Origin: Verrucomicrobiota bacterium
GTDB lineage: Bacteria > Verrucomicrobiota > Verrucomicrobiia > Opitutales > Opitutaceae
Length of the DNA: 42,294 nt
Direction of reading: 5' to 3'
Assembly: GCA_016235555.1 (NCBI GenBank)
Contig: JACRKC010000045.1
Span: forward strand, 1 to 42,294
Made by a program: the position numbers and the translations under genes. The notes under the pieces are model-generated. The model did no database searches and was not told where the DNA came from. It saw only the letters and a list, made by a program, of their open reading frames with translations. Of the stretch, positions 1-8,400 are shown piece after piece (the first letter of the stretch is position 1; every line of letters begins with the position of its first letter).

Positions 1-10
1 CAGGAGACCC

Positions 11-577
11 GTGCCACTTCCCGACCAAACCGGAGCAAGCTCCGGGGCATCGGACCCAGCGCAAGTGACGCCGGCCGGCTCCACGCCCCATCTCGTCGTC
101 GTCACCGGCCCGCACGCGGCCGGCAACGTGCGCTGGATCGAGTCACGCCTCCGCGCCCTTCGTGAAGGCGAACCCGACCTCCGCCTTGCCGTGGTGCTGG
201 TGCGCACGTCCCCGGCCAATCTGATCGGCTCGGGCCTCGCCGATTTGGGCGCCGAGACGCAATCGCTCGTCATGCCCTGCCAGTGCTGCCCCGACGCCGC
301 CGGCCTGCCGGCCCTGTTGGAGCAACTCGCCGCGACCAGCGCAGCCGCCATCATCTTCGTCGAGACGCCGGCCCTCGTCTCCGCCGGCCTCCTGAGCGAT
401 CTCGATCGCACCCTCCGCTGGCCGCGCGAACTGGTCGTCTGCCTCGACGCCAAATGGACTGCCCTCCGCGACCGCGCCGACCTCCCGTATTTTCACGCGC
501 AACTCTTCGCCGCCGCCAACGTCATCGTGCCAGCCGAAACGTCCGCGACCTCCGCCCCTGACCTCACGTTCGATTGA
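11..577 (+). CDS. CobW-like (G3E/COG0523) protein with degenerate Walker A
   Basis: This 188-residue protein follows the order of landmarks of the GTPase domain of CobW/COG0523 metal chaperones. A first beta strand and loop (HLVVVTGPHAAGN, residues 27-39) sit where the P-loop GxxGxGKT belongs, but the lysine and the following Ser/Thr are absent. The family metal motif CxCC is present as CQCC at 90-93. FVETPAL at 117-123 matches the IVETSG segment, VVCLDA at 142-147 matches the switch strand, and FAAANVIV at 166-173 matches the QIADVIVLNK segment, but the NKxD guanine-specificity motif is missing and the protein ends there. I infer a metal-binding pseudo-GTPase or partner protein rather than an active GTPase. 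The start is GTG with AGGAG four bases upstream, but the frame stays open to the window edge, so the true start could lie further upstream. The gene converges with the GH2 gene across a 33-base gap that holds a hairpin. Confidence 0.6.
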   Translation: MPLPDQTGASSGASDPAQVTPAGSTPHLVVVTGPHAAGNVRWIESRLRALREGEPDLRLAVVLVRTSPANLIGSGLADLGAETQSLVMPCQCCPDAAGLPALLEQLAATSAAAIIFVETPALVSAGLLSDLDRTLRWPRELVVCLDAKWTALRDRADLPYFHAQLFAAANVIVPAETSATSAPDLTFD

Positions 578-583
578 GCCCGT

Positions 584-607
584 GTAGGTCGGGCTTTACG
601 CCCGACA
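584..607. repeat. Hairpin repeat (GTAGGTCGGGC family) between convergent genes
   Basis: GTCGGGC and GCCCGAC pair across a TTTAC loop at 588-606. The sequence fills almost all of the gap between two convergent stop codons, so it may act as a two-way terminator, although it has no T-run. The same unit occurs near 8226, 16814, 20741 and 21005. Confidence 0.8.
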
Positions 608-610
608 CCC

Positions 611-3403
611 TCACGGCCCCATCACCCGCGCAATCGCCTCCTCCCCCACCGCCACCGTCGGCGCAAACCGCTCGCTCACCGCATAGCGCACAAGACTCTG
701 CCGGAGTTGCCGCACCACCGGGTTCTCGTTGCCTGCTTCGCTCAGGTCCACGCTGCACACGAGCAACCGCCCGCGGCCCACGCGCGCCTCGAACACCAGC
801 CCGAGTTTCCGCGAGGTCACCCAGTCGTCGATCACCTGCACGACCGGCCGCACCTCGCGCGGCAGCTCATCGAGGATCATCGCGCCCGCCCGGCTCACCA
901 GATACCACCACTGCCAGTTGCTGTGCGCATCCGTGGGAAACTCCGCCAGCGCCGCATGCCGCGGATCGCACAGCACGCCGAGCGTCGTCGGGGCCTGTCG
1001 GCGCGTCCACGCCGTGTTCCAGAAGATGCTCGAAAAACCGAGCGCCACCGGCGCCTTCGAGTCACGGCGCACGCGTGCCGGCGGAATCGTCAGGATCACG
1101 CGCCCGCCCGCCGCCAGCGCCTCGCGCGCCGTTTCCCACGTGTCCGTGACGAGCACGCCGTTCGCCGCCGGCTCCTCGGCCGCCGCGGGATACACCCACA
1201 CGTCCCAATCGTTCTCGAACACCGTCCCGTCGATGCCCACCACCAACCGGTATCGCGCCGGCGCCGGCACCTTCGCGAGTGACACTTTCACCGCGTTCGC
1301 GGCCTGACCGTTGCCCATCCCGATCGTCTGCGGCGCAAATTGCCCTTTCGCGACCACGCTCCCGTTGTCGCCCACCAGCCGCCACGCCACCACCGCCCGC
1401 TCCAGTGGCGCCGCGCCGAAATGCGCGACCTCGACCTCCGCCTCCAACGTGTCCGCCGTCGTGAACACCCGCCGCGCCATCCGCGCGAGCGGCACCGTGG
1501 CGTTGCAGAAGCGCCGGTATTCCGCCGGCGTCACGTAGCCTTTCTCCTCCCAAAACGCATCGAGCACGCCCACGAGCGCCGTGCCCTGCCCCGGAAAATC
1601 GTGCAGGTCGAGCAATTCGAAGCCGCCCATGCCCGGCGTGCGCAGCGCCGATTCGATGTCCTCCTTGTAGCACAGCGTCTGGAGTTTTCCCGAGGCCTGC
1701 AAAAACGCCTTCGCCTGCCCGCCCAGCCCGTGCGCGTCGAGCGTCTCGCGGAAGATCTCGAAATTCCGCGCCTTCAGGTAACCCGTGTATTTCTCGATCT
1801 CCGCGAGATTCGGGAACACGCACCATTGCCCGATCTCATGGCTCACCACCGGCACCGTGCGTCGGCCGACGAACTCGCGATAGTCGGTGCGCGTCTCCGG
1901 CGGCCTCGCGTTGATGCGCGACTTCAAGCCGTCGCCCCACGCCTGGATGCGTGGCTTCGGGGTGTTGTGCCACTGATTCTCCGCGATCTCCGGCCAGCCC
2001 GCTCCCGCCGTGAACAGCCGCCGTCCATCCTCCGCCTTGAACCGATTCACCCACTGCGCGAGGAACGCCGCGTGTTTCTTGCCCCCCGGCTCGTTGCCCG
2101 CCGCCATCAACACGAACGACGGATGGTTGCCGTGCTCCGCGAGGATGCGCGCCGTCTCCTCGTGCAGCCACGTGTCGATCGGCTTTCCATCGCCCAGCGA
2201 CGTCGAGTGATTCGGCCACGTCGACGCCTCGACGTGCAGGTAACAACCCAGCTCATCCGCCGCAATAAACGCCGCCTCGGGCGGACACCACGAGTGAAAC
2301 CGGATCAGGTTCAGCCCGTGTGCCTTCACCACACCGATCACGCGCCGCCACTCCGCCACGTCCATGGGCGGATGCCCCGTGCGCGGATAGTTCGCGCAAT
2401 CGAGTGTGCCGCGAAAAAAGACCGGCTGCCCATTCACGGCAAACTGCGTGCCGCGCGTCGCGATCTCGCGAAAACCGAACACCGTCTCGACCGCCGGCCC
2501 CTCCGCGCCGCCCGGCGCCTCGATGCGGGACGCCGCGACATACAACTCCGGCGCAAACTCGCTCCAGCGCCGCGGTGACTGCGCGAGCTTGAGCGTCACC
2601 TCACCGCTGGAGCCGCGACCGGTCGCCACTACTGTCCCGCCCGCCCGCTCGCGCACCGTGACCACCACCGCCTGGCCCGGCGGCAGGGTCACGCCGCCGC
2701 GCAGGACGTGCGTGATGCGCACCACGCCGTCGTTCGCCGCCACCACGCGCTGCCGCTCGATGCTCACCGGCTCGTGCGCCGCTAATTCGATGCGCCCCAC
2801 GATCCCGTTCCAGTTGCCCTGCGTGTGATCGCTCACGCTGTGCGAATTCTCGCCGACATCCACGACCATACGGTTGTCCACGCGCACCGTCAGCCGGTGC
2901 GAACCCGCCGCGAGCACGCCGAGGTCATGCCGGTGCGGCGTGCCGAGCGCGTTGGCGCTGCCGACGAAATTTCCATCCACCCACACCCGCGTCTCCCAAT
3001 GCGGCCGCTCCAACGTGAGCACCACGCGTTTCCCGCGCCACGACGCCGGCACCGCCAACTCGCGCTGATACCACGCCGCCCCCGCGTAGTAGCTCTCCGG
3101 CTGCAGCCAGAACGGCACCTTCACGTTGCCCGGCGCCCGGTAGCGCGCGTAGTCCGGCGAGGTAAACCACGACTTGTCGATGATCCCGCCGATCCACTTC
3201 GTGTCGACCGTCACGGGATCGCCGATGCCCTGCGCCGCGAGCGTCCCCGGCAAATGCACCGTGCCCGTGAGCGCGCGCTCGAACCACTTTTCGCCCACGC
3301 CCACGTCGCCTCGATCGAGCTCGAACCGCCACGCGCCCGCCAGCGCCACCGTGGGCGCCTCCGCCGCCATACTCACCGACGTGAGGGCGCAGAGGAATCC
3401 CAT
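611..3403 (-). CDS. Exported glycoside hydrolase family 2 (beta-galactosidase type)
   Basis: This is a predicted exported GH2 enzyme of 930 residues that would release a non-reducing sugar (galactose, glucuronate or a related residue) from a glycan. After a short signal peptide ending near AAEAP it shows a sugar-binding jelly roll (about 20-180, with WYQRELAVP), an immunoglobulin-like domain (about 190-300) and a TIM barrel from NGQPVFFRG. The candidate acid/base is E438 in AAGNEPGG and the candidate nucleophile is E523 in VVSHEIGQW; both motifs are typical of GH2. The last 200 residues (RVILTIPPARV, GRGRLLVCSVDLS) look like a glutamine-amidotransferase-like fold and may be an accessory domain. 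I chose the ATG at 3403 because the signal peptide begins there. The frame stays open to 3643, but that extension is built from intergenic repeats. The substrate cannot be told from sequence. The gene is divergent from the GH29 gene at 3816. Confidence 0.88.
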   Translation of the reverse strand: MGFLCALTSVSMAAEAPTVALAGAWRFELDRGDVGVGEKWFERALTGTVHLPGTLAAQGIGDPVTVDTKWIGGIIDKSWFTSPDYARYRAPGNVKVPFWLQPESYYAGAAWYQRELAVPASWRGKRVVLTLERPHWETRVWVDGNFVGSANALGTPHRHDLGVLAAGSHRLTVRVDNRMVVDVGENSHSVSDHTQGNWNGIVGRIELAAHEPVSIERQRVVAANDGVVRITHVLRGGVTLPPGQAVVVTVRERAGGTVVATGRGSSGEVTLKLAQSPRRWSEFAPELYVAASRIEAPGGAEGPAVETVFGFREIATRGTQFAVNGQPVFFRGTLDCANYPRTGHPPMDVAEWRRVIGVVKAHGLNLIRFHSWCPPEAAFIAADELGCYLHVEASTWPNHSTSLGDGKPIDTWLHEETARILAEHGNHPSFVLMAAGNEPGGKKHAAFLAQWVNRFKAEDGRRLFTAGAGWPEIAENQWHNTPKPRIQAWGDGLKSRINARPPETRTDYREFVGRRTVPVVSHEIGQWCVFPNLAEIEKYTGYLKARNFEIFRETLDAHGLGGQAKAFLQASGKLQTLCYKEDIESALRTPGMGGFELLDLHDFPGQGTALVGVLDAFWEEKGYVTPAEYRRFCNATVPLARMARRVFTTADTLEAEVEVAHFGAAPLERAVVAWRLVGDNGSVVAKGQFAPQTIGMGNGQAANAVKVSLAKVPAPARYRLVVGIDGTVFENDWDVWVYPAAAEEPAANGVLVTDTWETAREALAAGGRVILTIPPARVRRDSKAPVALGFSSIFWNTAWTRRQAPTTLGVLCDPRHAALAEFPTDAHSNWQWWYLVSRAGAMILDELPREVRPVVQVIDDWVTSRKLGLVFEARVGRGRLLVCSVDLSEAGNENPVVRQLRQSLVRYAVSERFAPTVAVGEEAIARVMGP

Positions 3404-3423
3404 CGCTAGCCGCGCGACGTAAT

Positions 3424-3450
3424 GGTGGGCCGGGCGCTCCGCGCCCGGCC
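3424..3450. repeat. GGTGGGCCGGGCG repeat unit
   Basis: A GC-rich unit with an internal hairpin (CCGGGCGC against GCGCCCGG). It closely matches the arm at 7010-7036, where the opposite arm is also present. Confidence 0.65.
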
Positions 3451-3511
3451 GGTCCAACCACACTCCGCCCGTTCGGCCTGACGAAGATCGGAACAATCGC
3501 TTCGCCGCCTC

Positions 3512-3574
3512 GGAGGGCGCCGCTCCGTCGGCGCCGCGCCGCCGGACAATGGCTGCGACGGAGCGCAGCCCTCC
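3512..3574. repeat. Inverted repeat pair (GGAGGGC...GCTCCGTC)
   Basis: Arms at 3512-3529 and 3557-3574 are 18 bases each and are inverted copies with two mismatches. They lie upstream of the GH2 start inside the divergent gap. Confidence 0.7.
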
Positions 3575-3815
3575 GATTCCGATCCAGCTTCGACAGTCGC
3601 TAGCCAAACACCGCGCCGCCGCGCCAACGTTGGGGTAGTTCATGGCGCAACGATTTCACGCGCGCCCGTCCCCACCCGACAACGCCCAACGCTGCGCACT
3701 TCTTGTCGCCCACCGGCCGCAATCGCCGCGCAGCATCGGCACTTGCGCGTCGGCCGCCGCCGCCGTGCGCTCAACGCGAGCCAGCCCGCGCCGCCCCGCG
3801 CGCCACCTTCGCCCC

Positions 3816-5462
3816 ATGAGCACCCTCTCTCGCCTGCTTCTCCTCGTCGCCGCCCCGCTTTCGCTCCTTGCTGCCGAGCCACCCGCCACCCACGCCGCCG
3901 CCCTCGAGGCGTGGCGCGCCGATCGCTTCGGCCTCTTCATCCACTGGGGGCCCGTCTCCCTCCGCGGCACGGAGATCGGCTGGTCCCGCGCCGCCGAGCG
4001 CCGCGGCTATCGCGGCCCCGGCACCGAGGTGCCCGTCGAGGTCTACGACAACCTCTACCAGCAATTCGATCCCGTCCGCTTCGACGCCCGCGAGTGGGTC
4101 GCCCTCGCGCAGGCCGCCGGCATGAAGTATCTCGTGTTCACCAGCCGCCACCACGACGGCTTCAGCATGTTCGATACGCGGGCGAGCGACTACAAAATCA
4201 CGAGCCCGCTCAGCCCGTTCCGCCGCGACATCGTGCGCGAACTCGCCGACGCCTGCCACGCCGCCGGCCTGAAGTTCGGCCTCTACTACTCGCAGCCCGA
4301 CTGGCATCACCCCGACGCGTTCACGCCCGACCACCACGACCGTTACCTCGCCTACCTCCGCACGCAGGTGCGCGAGCTCCTCACCAACTACGGCCGGCTC
4401 GACATCCTCTGGTTCGACGGACTCGGCAAGAAGGCCGAGGACTACGACGCCGTCGCGGTCAACCGCATGGCGCGCGAGCTCCAGCCCCACCTGCTCATCA
4501 ACAACCGCAACGGCCTGCCCGAGGACTTCGACACGCCCGAGCAACGCATCGGCAAATACCAGGACACCCGCCCGTGGGAAAGCTGCATCACCATCTGCCG
4601 CCAATGGGCGTGGAAACCGAACGACCCGATGAAGCCGCTCGACGAATGCCTGCGCACGCTCGTCACCTGCGCCGGCGGCGACGGCAACCTCCTCTTCAAC
4701 GTCGGCCCCATGCCCGACGGCCGCATCGAGCCGCGCCAGGTCGATCGCCTGCGCGAGATGGGCGCCTGGCTCGCGAAAAACGGCGAGAGCATCTACGGCA
4801 CGCGCGGCGGCCCGTGGCACCCCACGCGCACCGTCGCCAGCACCCGGCGCGGCAACACCGTCTACCTTCATGTCTTTCGTTGGAACACTGACGTCATCGA
4901 ACTCCCTCCGCTTCCGTGCAAAATCAAATCCGCCACGCTGCTCGGCGGCGGCACCGTCACGATGGCACCACACGCAGCGACATGGAGTTTCTCCGTCGCA
5001 CCCGCCGCGCGCGACGCCATCGACACCATCATCAAACTCGAGCTCGACGGCTCCGCGATGACGATTCCCGCCATTCCGCTCGCGCCGCAAATCAAGGCCG
5101 CCGCCTCGAACACCTTTCACAGCAACCTCAACGACCACGGCCCGCAACAGGCCTTCGACGGCGATCCCTCCACGCGCTGGGCCACCGACTCCGGCACGAA
5201 ACAGGCGTGGATCACCCGCACTCTCGACCGGCCGCAGCCGATCGCACGTGTGCGCATCGACGAAGCGATCGCGACGCGCGTGCAGCGCTTCGAATTTCAA
5301 TACCGCGACGGCACCGGGTGGCGCACCCTGTTCAGCGGCGAAAAAATCGGCCGCAATTTCACGCGCACTTTCCCAACCGTGACGGCCCGTGAAATCCGCC
5401 TCAACATCCTCGACGCCACCGACGGCCCGACGATCAACGAGATCGAGCTGCTGGAGCAGTAG
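3816..5462 (+). CDS. Exported alpha-L-fucosidase (GH29) with C-terminal discoidin-like domain
   Basis: This 548-residue enzyme is predicted to remove alpha-linked L-fucose from glycans outside the cytoplasm. A Sec signal peptide (RLLLLVAAPLSLLAAEP) leads into a GH29 barrel with FGLFIHWGP at 38-46, TSRHHDGF at 109-116 and LDILWFDG at 195-202, where D201 is the expected nucleophile. E255 in RPWESCI is the likely acid/base. LLFNVGPMPDG near 292-302 is the usual end-of-barrel motif. From about residue 430 a beta-rich module (AFDGDPSTRWATDSG) fits an F5/8 type C (CBM32-like) sugar-binding domain. The start is the ATG after CGCCCC, with no Shine-Dalgarno sequence. An open extension reaches back to 3642 but has no protein character. 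Family assignment is firm; linkage preference is unknown. Confidence 0.92.
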   Translation: MSTLSRLLLLVAAPLSLLAAEPPATHAAALEAWRADRFGLFIHWGPVSLRGTEIGWSRAAERRGYRGPGTEVPVEVYDNLYQQFDPVRFDAREWVALAQAAGMKYLVFTSRHHDGFSMFDTRASDYKITSPLSPFRRDIVRELADACHAAGLKFGLYYSQPDWHHPDAFTPDHHDRYLAYLRTQVRELLTNYGRLDILWFDGLGKKAEDYDAVAVNRMARELQPHLLINNRNGLPEDFDTPEQRIGKYQDTRPWESCITICRQWAWKPNDPMKPLDECLRTLVTCAGGDGNLLFNVGPMPDGRIEPRQVDRLREMGAWLAKNGESIYGTRGGPWHPTRTVASTRRGNTVYLHVFRWNTDVIELPPLPCKIKSATLLGGGTVTMAPHAATWSFSVAPAARDAIDTIIKLELDGSAMTIPAIPLAPQIKAAASNTFHSNLNDHGPQQAFDGDPSTRWATDSGTKQAWITRTLDRPQPIARVRIDEAIATRVQRFEFQYRDGTGWRTLFSGEKIGRNFTRTFPTVTAREIRLNILDATDGPTINEIELLEQ

Positions 5463-5486
5463 CCGCCCGCGCAAGAAAGCCTGTAA

Positions 5487-5571
5487 AGGTGGGCGGGCGC
5501 GTCCCCGCGCCCGCATGGGAGGAGCGCAAGAAGAGCTTTCATGCCGGCACAGGGACGTGCCGGCCCACCCT
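5487..5571. repeat. Inverted repeat pair at convergent gene ends
   Basis: Arms AGGTGGGCGGGCGCG at 5487 and the inverted, diverged arm ending GCCGGCCCACCCT at 5571 flank a short spacer. Each arm also folds on itself (GGGCGCGTCCCCGCGCCC; GCCGGCACAGGGACGTGCCGGC). The element fills the gap between the convergent GH29 and Gfo/Idh genes and may end transcription from both sides. Confidence 0.7.
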
Positions 5572-5585
5572 CCCTCCAAACCGCC

Positions 5586-6896
5586 TCACGTCCCCGCCAC
5601 CATCTTCGTCTTCCCCGGCACCGGCAGCGGATAATTTCCATCCGGCCCCGGCTTCACCGGCGGCTCGGTTTTGAAATCCGCGTCCAGCGGTTCGAACGCA
5701 AAATCCGACGCCGCCACCTTCGCCCAGCTCAGTTGCCGCCCGGTATAGCAGACGATCTGCCCGAGCACCGCCAGCAGCGTGCTGTTCGCCATGTGGTAGC
5801 CGCTGTTGATCGGCGTGCCCGCGCGGATCGCCGCGAACAGTTCCTTCTGCTCCTGCAGGTAGGGCGTCACTTTCGGCGCCGCGATGTCGTGGTTTTTCTC
5901 GCCGGTGATCTTGTAGCGCAGCAACTCCGCCCGGCCCTTCGTGCCGACGATCGTGTCGCTCACCGCGCCATGGCAGCCCGCCTGCGTGCGGCAAAACGCA
6001 TAGAGCCGCGCCCCGTTCGCATACGTGTAGATCGCGGCGTGATGATCGAACATGTCGCCGAACTCGTTGCCGAACGACGCCGAGCGCCCGCCGAGCCCGT
6101 GCGCACTCAGCGGCGGCTGGTCGTGCATCACCCACGCCGCCTTGTCCACGCTGTGCACGAGCGACTGCGTGACGTCGTCACCCGAGAGCCACGCGAAGTG
6201 ATACCAGTTGCGAAACTGGTATTCGATCTCCGTCCAGCCCGGCTGCCGCGGCACCACGACGTAGGGCGCCCGCAGGAAATTCACCTCCATCGACACCACC
6301 TCGCCAATCGCGCCGTCGTGGATCCGCTGGATGGTCTCGCGCACGCCGGTGTCGAAGCGGTTGTGCAGCCCCGACACCACGCACAGCCGCTTCGTGCGCG
6401 CGAGGTCGCAGGCCTCCTGCGTCTGTTTCACGCCGAGCGGATCGATGCCGTGCGGTTTCTCCACGAACACATGCCGTCCTGCCTCCACCGCCGCGCGCAG
6501 GTAGCGCGGGTGAAACTTCGACGCGCACGCGATCAACACCACATCCGCCGCCTCGATCACCGCCTTGTAACCATCGAAGCCGGCGAAACACCCCGCCGCG
6601 CCCACCGCCCCGCGCTCCGGATGCTTCGCCGCGATCTTCGCGCGCGCCGCCTCGATCTTGTCGGCAAACACGTCCGCCAGCGCCACGAGCCGCACGCCGG
6701 AATCGGCGTCGAGTGCGTTGAGCGCCGCGCCGGTGCCGCGGTTGCCGCAACCGATCAGGCCCACGCGAATCGTGTCACTGCCCGCGGCAAACAGCCCCGG
6801 CCGCAACGCCGTCGCCGCGGCGAGCGTGGCGCCAGTCTTGAGAAACTGCCGCCGGTTGGGAGACGCGCTTTCCTGATCGCGAGTGGTGGGGTTCAT
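5586..6896 (-). CDS. Tat-exported Gfo/Idh/MocA family oxidoreductase
   Basis: This 436-residue protein is a predicted NAD(P)-dependent sugar or sugar-derivative oxidoreductase sent to the periplasm already folded. The N-terminus carries a twin-arginine signal (NRRQFLKTG, R15-R16) followed by an alanine-rich stretch ending near LFAAG. The Rossmann motif is GLIGCGNRG at 46-54, and the family motif EKPHG at 146-150 supplies the usual catalytic lysine K147. The C-terminal half is the expected alpha/beta domain. Exported members of this family are common in Verrucomicrobiota and Planctomycetota and often sit among glycoside hydrolases, as here. The ATG at 6896 was chosen because it places the Tat motif near the start; the frame is open further upstream but reads unlike a protein. 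The sugar substrate is unknown. Confidence 0.88.
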   Translation of the reverse strand: MNPTTRDQESASPNRRQFLKTGATLAAATALRPGLFAAGSDTIRVGLIGCGNRGTGAALNALDADSGVRLVALADVFADKIEAARAKIAAKHPERGAVGAAGCFAGFDGYKAVIEAADVVLIACASKFHPRYLRAAVEAGRHVFVEKPHGIDPLGVKQTQEACDLARTKRLCVVSGLHNRFDTGVRETIQRIHDGAIGEVVSMEVNFLRAPYVVVPRQPGWTEIEYQFRNWYHFAWLSGDDVTQSLVHSVDKAAWVMHDQPPLSAHGLGGRSASFGNEFGDMFDHHAAIYTYANGARLYAFCRTQAGCHGAVSDTIVGTKGRAELLRYKITGEKNHDIAAPKVTPYLQEQKELFAAIRAGTPINSGYHMANSTLLAVLGQIVCYTGRQLSWAKVAASDFAFEPLDADFKTEPPVKPGPDGNYPLPVPGKTKMVAGT

Positions 6897-7177
6897 CGCA
6901 CGAGAGGTTGCCCGCACTCTTGCCGCTCCCGCCGCGCTGGCAACGCCCACGGCTGCGCAGTTCTTGTCCAGGACGCTCCTCATTCTCCTGCAATATCACC
7001 GCACCACCGGGTGGGCCGGGCGCTCCGCGCACGGCCTTTTCGCTTTGATTCTCATTCACTCCTGGCCGCCCGCGGAGCGGCCGGCCCACCCTGGGCACGC
7101 CACGGGAATCGTGAAATGCGCCCATCGCCGGATTGCCACCGCCCCCGATTCGTCCTGTCGTGCTCCACCTCCCCGCC
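6897..7177. promoter_or_regulatory. Divergent intergenic region
   Basis: The 281-base gap between the divergent Gfo/Idh and LamG genes must hold both promoters, but I see no clear promoter elements. Its centre is the inverted repeat at 7010-7090. Confidence 0.35.
7010..7090. repeat. Inverted repeat pair (GGTGGGCCGG family)
   Basis: Arms at 7010-7036 and 7064-7090 are 27 bases each and inverted, with about four mismatches. The left arm matches the single unit at 3424-3450. Confidence 0.75.
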
Positions 7178-8140
7178 ATGCATCTTCGCACCGTCGCGAT
7201 CCTGATCAGCTCCTCGCTCGCCTCCTGTTCCATCACGCTTCGCGCCGGCGACCGCACCATCGTCGAACGCACGCCCGGCCTCGTGGCCTTCTGGTCTTTC
7301 GGCGAGGACGCCGGCACGCCGCGCGTTTCAACCGGCACCAGAAATCCGCACCCGCTCCGCGAAGTCGGCGGCCCGATCCCGCGCGTCGTCGGCGGACCGT
7401 TTTCCGGCCACGCCGCCGAACTCGACGGCCAACACTATTTCGCGCTCCCCTACGCCGAGACGCGCGACCTCAACATCTCCGGCCCGACCGCGCAGGTCAG
7501 CATGTTCGCCGTCGTGCGCATCGTGAACCTCAAGCAGAGCCGCACGATCGCCGGCATGTGGAGCGAAGGCAAAGGCGCCAATGACGACACCGGCACGCGC
7601 CAATACGCCCTGCTCATGAACATGCCGACCTACGGCGGCCCCAACAAACTCGTGCCCCACATCTCCAGCGAGGGCGGCGTCTCGCGTCGCGCCGACGGCA
7701 GCGCGTTTCCGTGGTGCTGCGACTACGCCGTCACCGCGCACGAGGTTCCGATCGAGACGTGGTGCACCCTCGGCTTCACCTACGACGGAAAATTCATCCG
7801 CGCCTACCTCAACGGCGTCCTCGACGAACTGAAGCTCGACCCCGTCGTCCACAAGCGCACCGATCGCTACTTCACCAAGGAGGGTCCCGGCGGTGGCGAC
7901 CGCGGCATGAATCCCTATTACCACGGTCGCGGCATCTTCCGCTACGAACCGGAAAAGCACGCGACCACGAAGCCGGGCGGCGGCAGCGACTTCACCGTCG
8001 GCGCCCGCTACGCCGTCGGCAAGATGCTCGGCGAAGCCACCATCGGCCGCTTCGGCGGCCTCGCCGTCTTCAATCGCGCGCTGAGCGACGCCGAGATGAA
8101 AAAACTCCACACCGCCGCCGACCTCGCCGCGCTGCGCTGA
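7178..8140 (+). CDS. LamG/concanavalin-like exported protein, probable lipoprotein
   Basis: This 320-residue protein begins with a signal peptide whose end, SSLASC, fits a lipobox (L-A-S-C), so it is probably anchored by lipid. The rest reads as one LamG-type jelly-roll domain: [13 protein letters not shown] near the start, [11 protein letters not shown] in a central strand, [21 protein letters not shown] in the typical strand-turn-strand, and [18 protein letters not shown] at the end, the usual closing motif of LamG domains in glycan-binding proteins. No catalytic residues are visible, so binding to a polysaccharide is more likely than cleavage. The start is the ATG after CCCCGCC; an upstream in-frame ATG at 7133 would spoil the signal peptide. 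It lies among carbohydrate-active genes, 260 bases upstream of the heme/DUF1501 pair. Confidence 0.75.
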   Translation: MHLRTVAILISSSLASCSITLRAGDRTIVERTPGLVAFWSFGEDAGTPRVSTGTRNPHPLREVGGPIPRVVGGPFSGHAAELDGQHYFALPYAETRDLNISGPTAQVSMFAVVRIVNLKQSRTIAGMWSEGKGANDDTGTRQYALLMNMPTYGGPNKLVPHISSEGGVSRRADGSAFPWCCDYAVTAHEVPIETWCTLGFTYDGKFIRAYLNGVLDELKLDPVVHKRTDRYFTKEGPGGGDRGMNPYYHGRGIFRYEPEKHATTKPGGGSDFTVGARYAVGKMLGEATIGRFGGLAVFNRALSDAEMKKLHTAADLAALR

Positions 8141-8149
8141 CGAGCCAAG

Positions 8150-8174
8150 GTAGCGGCCGACGTAAGGAGGCCGG
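8150..8174. repeat. GTAGCGGCCGACG dispersed repeat unit
   Basis: This 25-base unit recurs in opposite orientation at 29210-29234 with one mismatch, where it lies inside the coding sequence of an exported protein. Confidence 0.7.
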
Positions 8175-8225
8175 AGAACATCGCGGCCAGCGCGGCCTGT
8201 GGCTGAAGTGCAGCCGCCACTGACG

Positions 8226-8275
8226 GTAGGTCGGGCTTTACGCCCGGCGCGTGTCGGGGATGAACCCCGACCTAC
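8226..8275. repeat. Two-hairpin inverted repeat (GTAGGTCGGG family)
   Basis: GTAGGTCGGGC at the left and the CCCGACCTAC end at the right are inverted arms, and each half also folds as its own hairpin (CGGGCTTTACGCCCG; TCGGGGATGAACCCCGA). The right flank, ACAAACGGC, is the inverse of the left flank of the element at 20741. Confidence 0.8.
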
Positions 8276-8400
8276 ACAAACGGCCACGGGCCTCCTCCAG
8301 CGCCTCCGGCCAATCGCACGTCCATCAGCCCACCCGCCGTCGCTTCCAGAGTTTTTCCTGTCCCTTCGCGCGCGCCCCGCTTTGCTCGTGAGCGTTTCCC

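Larger units (their letters stand above)
3404..3815. promoter_or_regulatory. Divergent intergenic region with repeats
   Basis: This 412-base gap separates the divergent GH2 and GH29 genes and should hold both promoters. I see no convincing -35/-10 pair. It contains a GGTGGGCCGGGCGCTCC-type unit at 3424-3450 and an inverted pair at 3512-3574. The rest, 3577-3815, shows nothing I can name. Confidence 0.4.

Noticed and set aside
3404-3643. In-frame 80-residue N-terminal extension of the GH2 protein
   Set aside because: It is encoded by intergenic repeats, is Arg/Gly/Ala-rich, and would bury the signal peptide.
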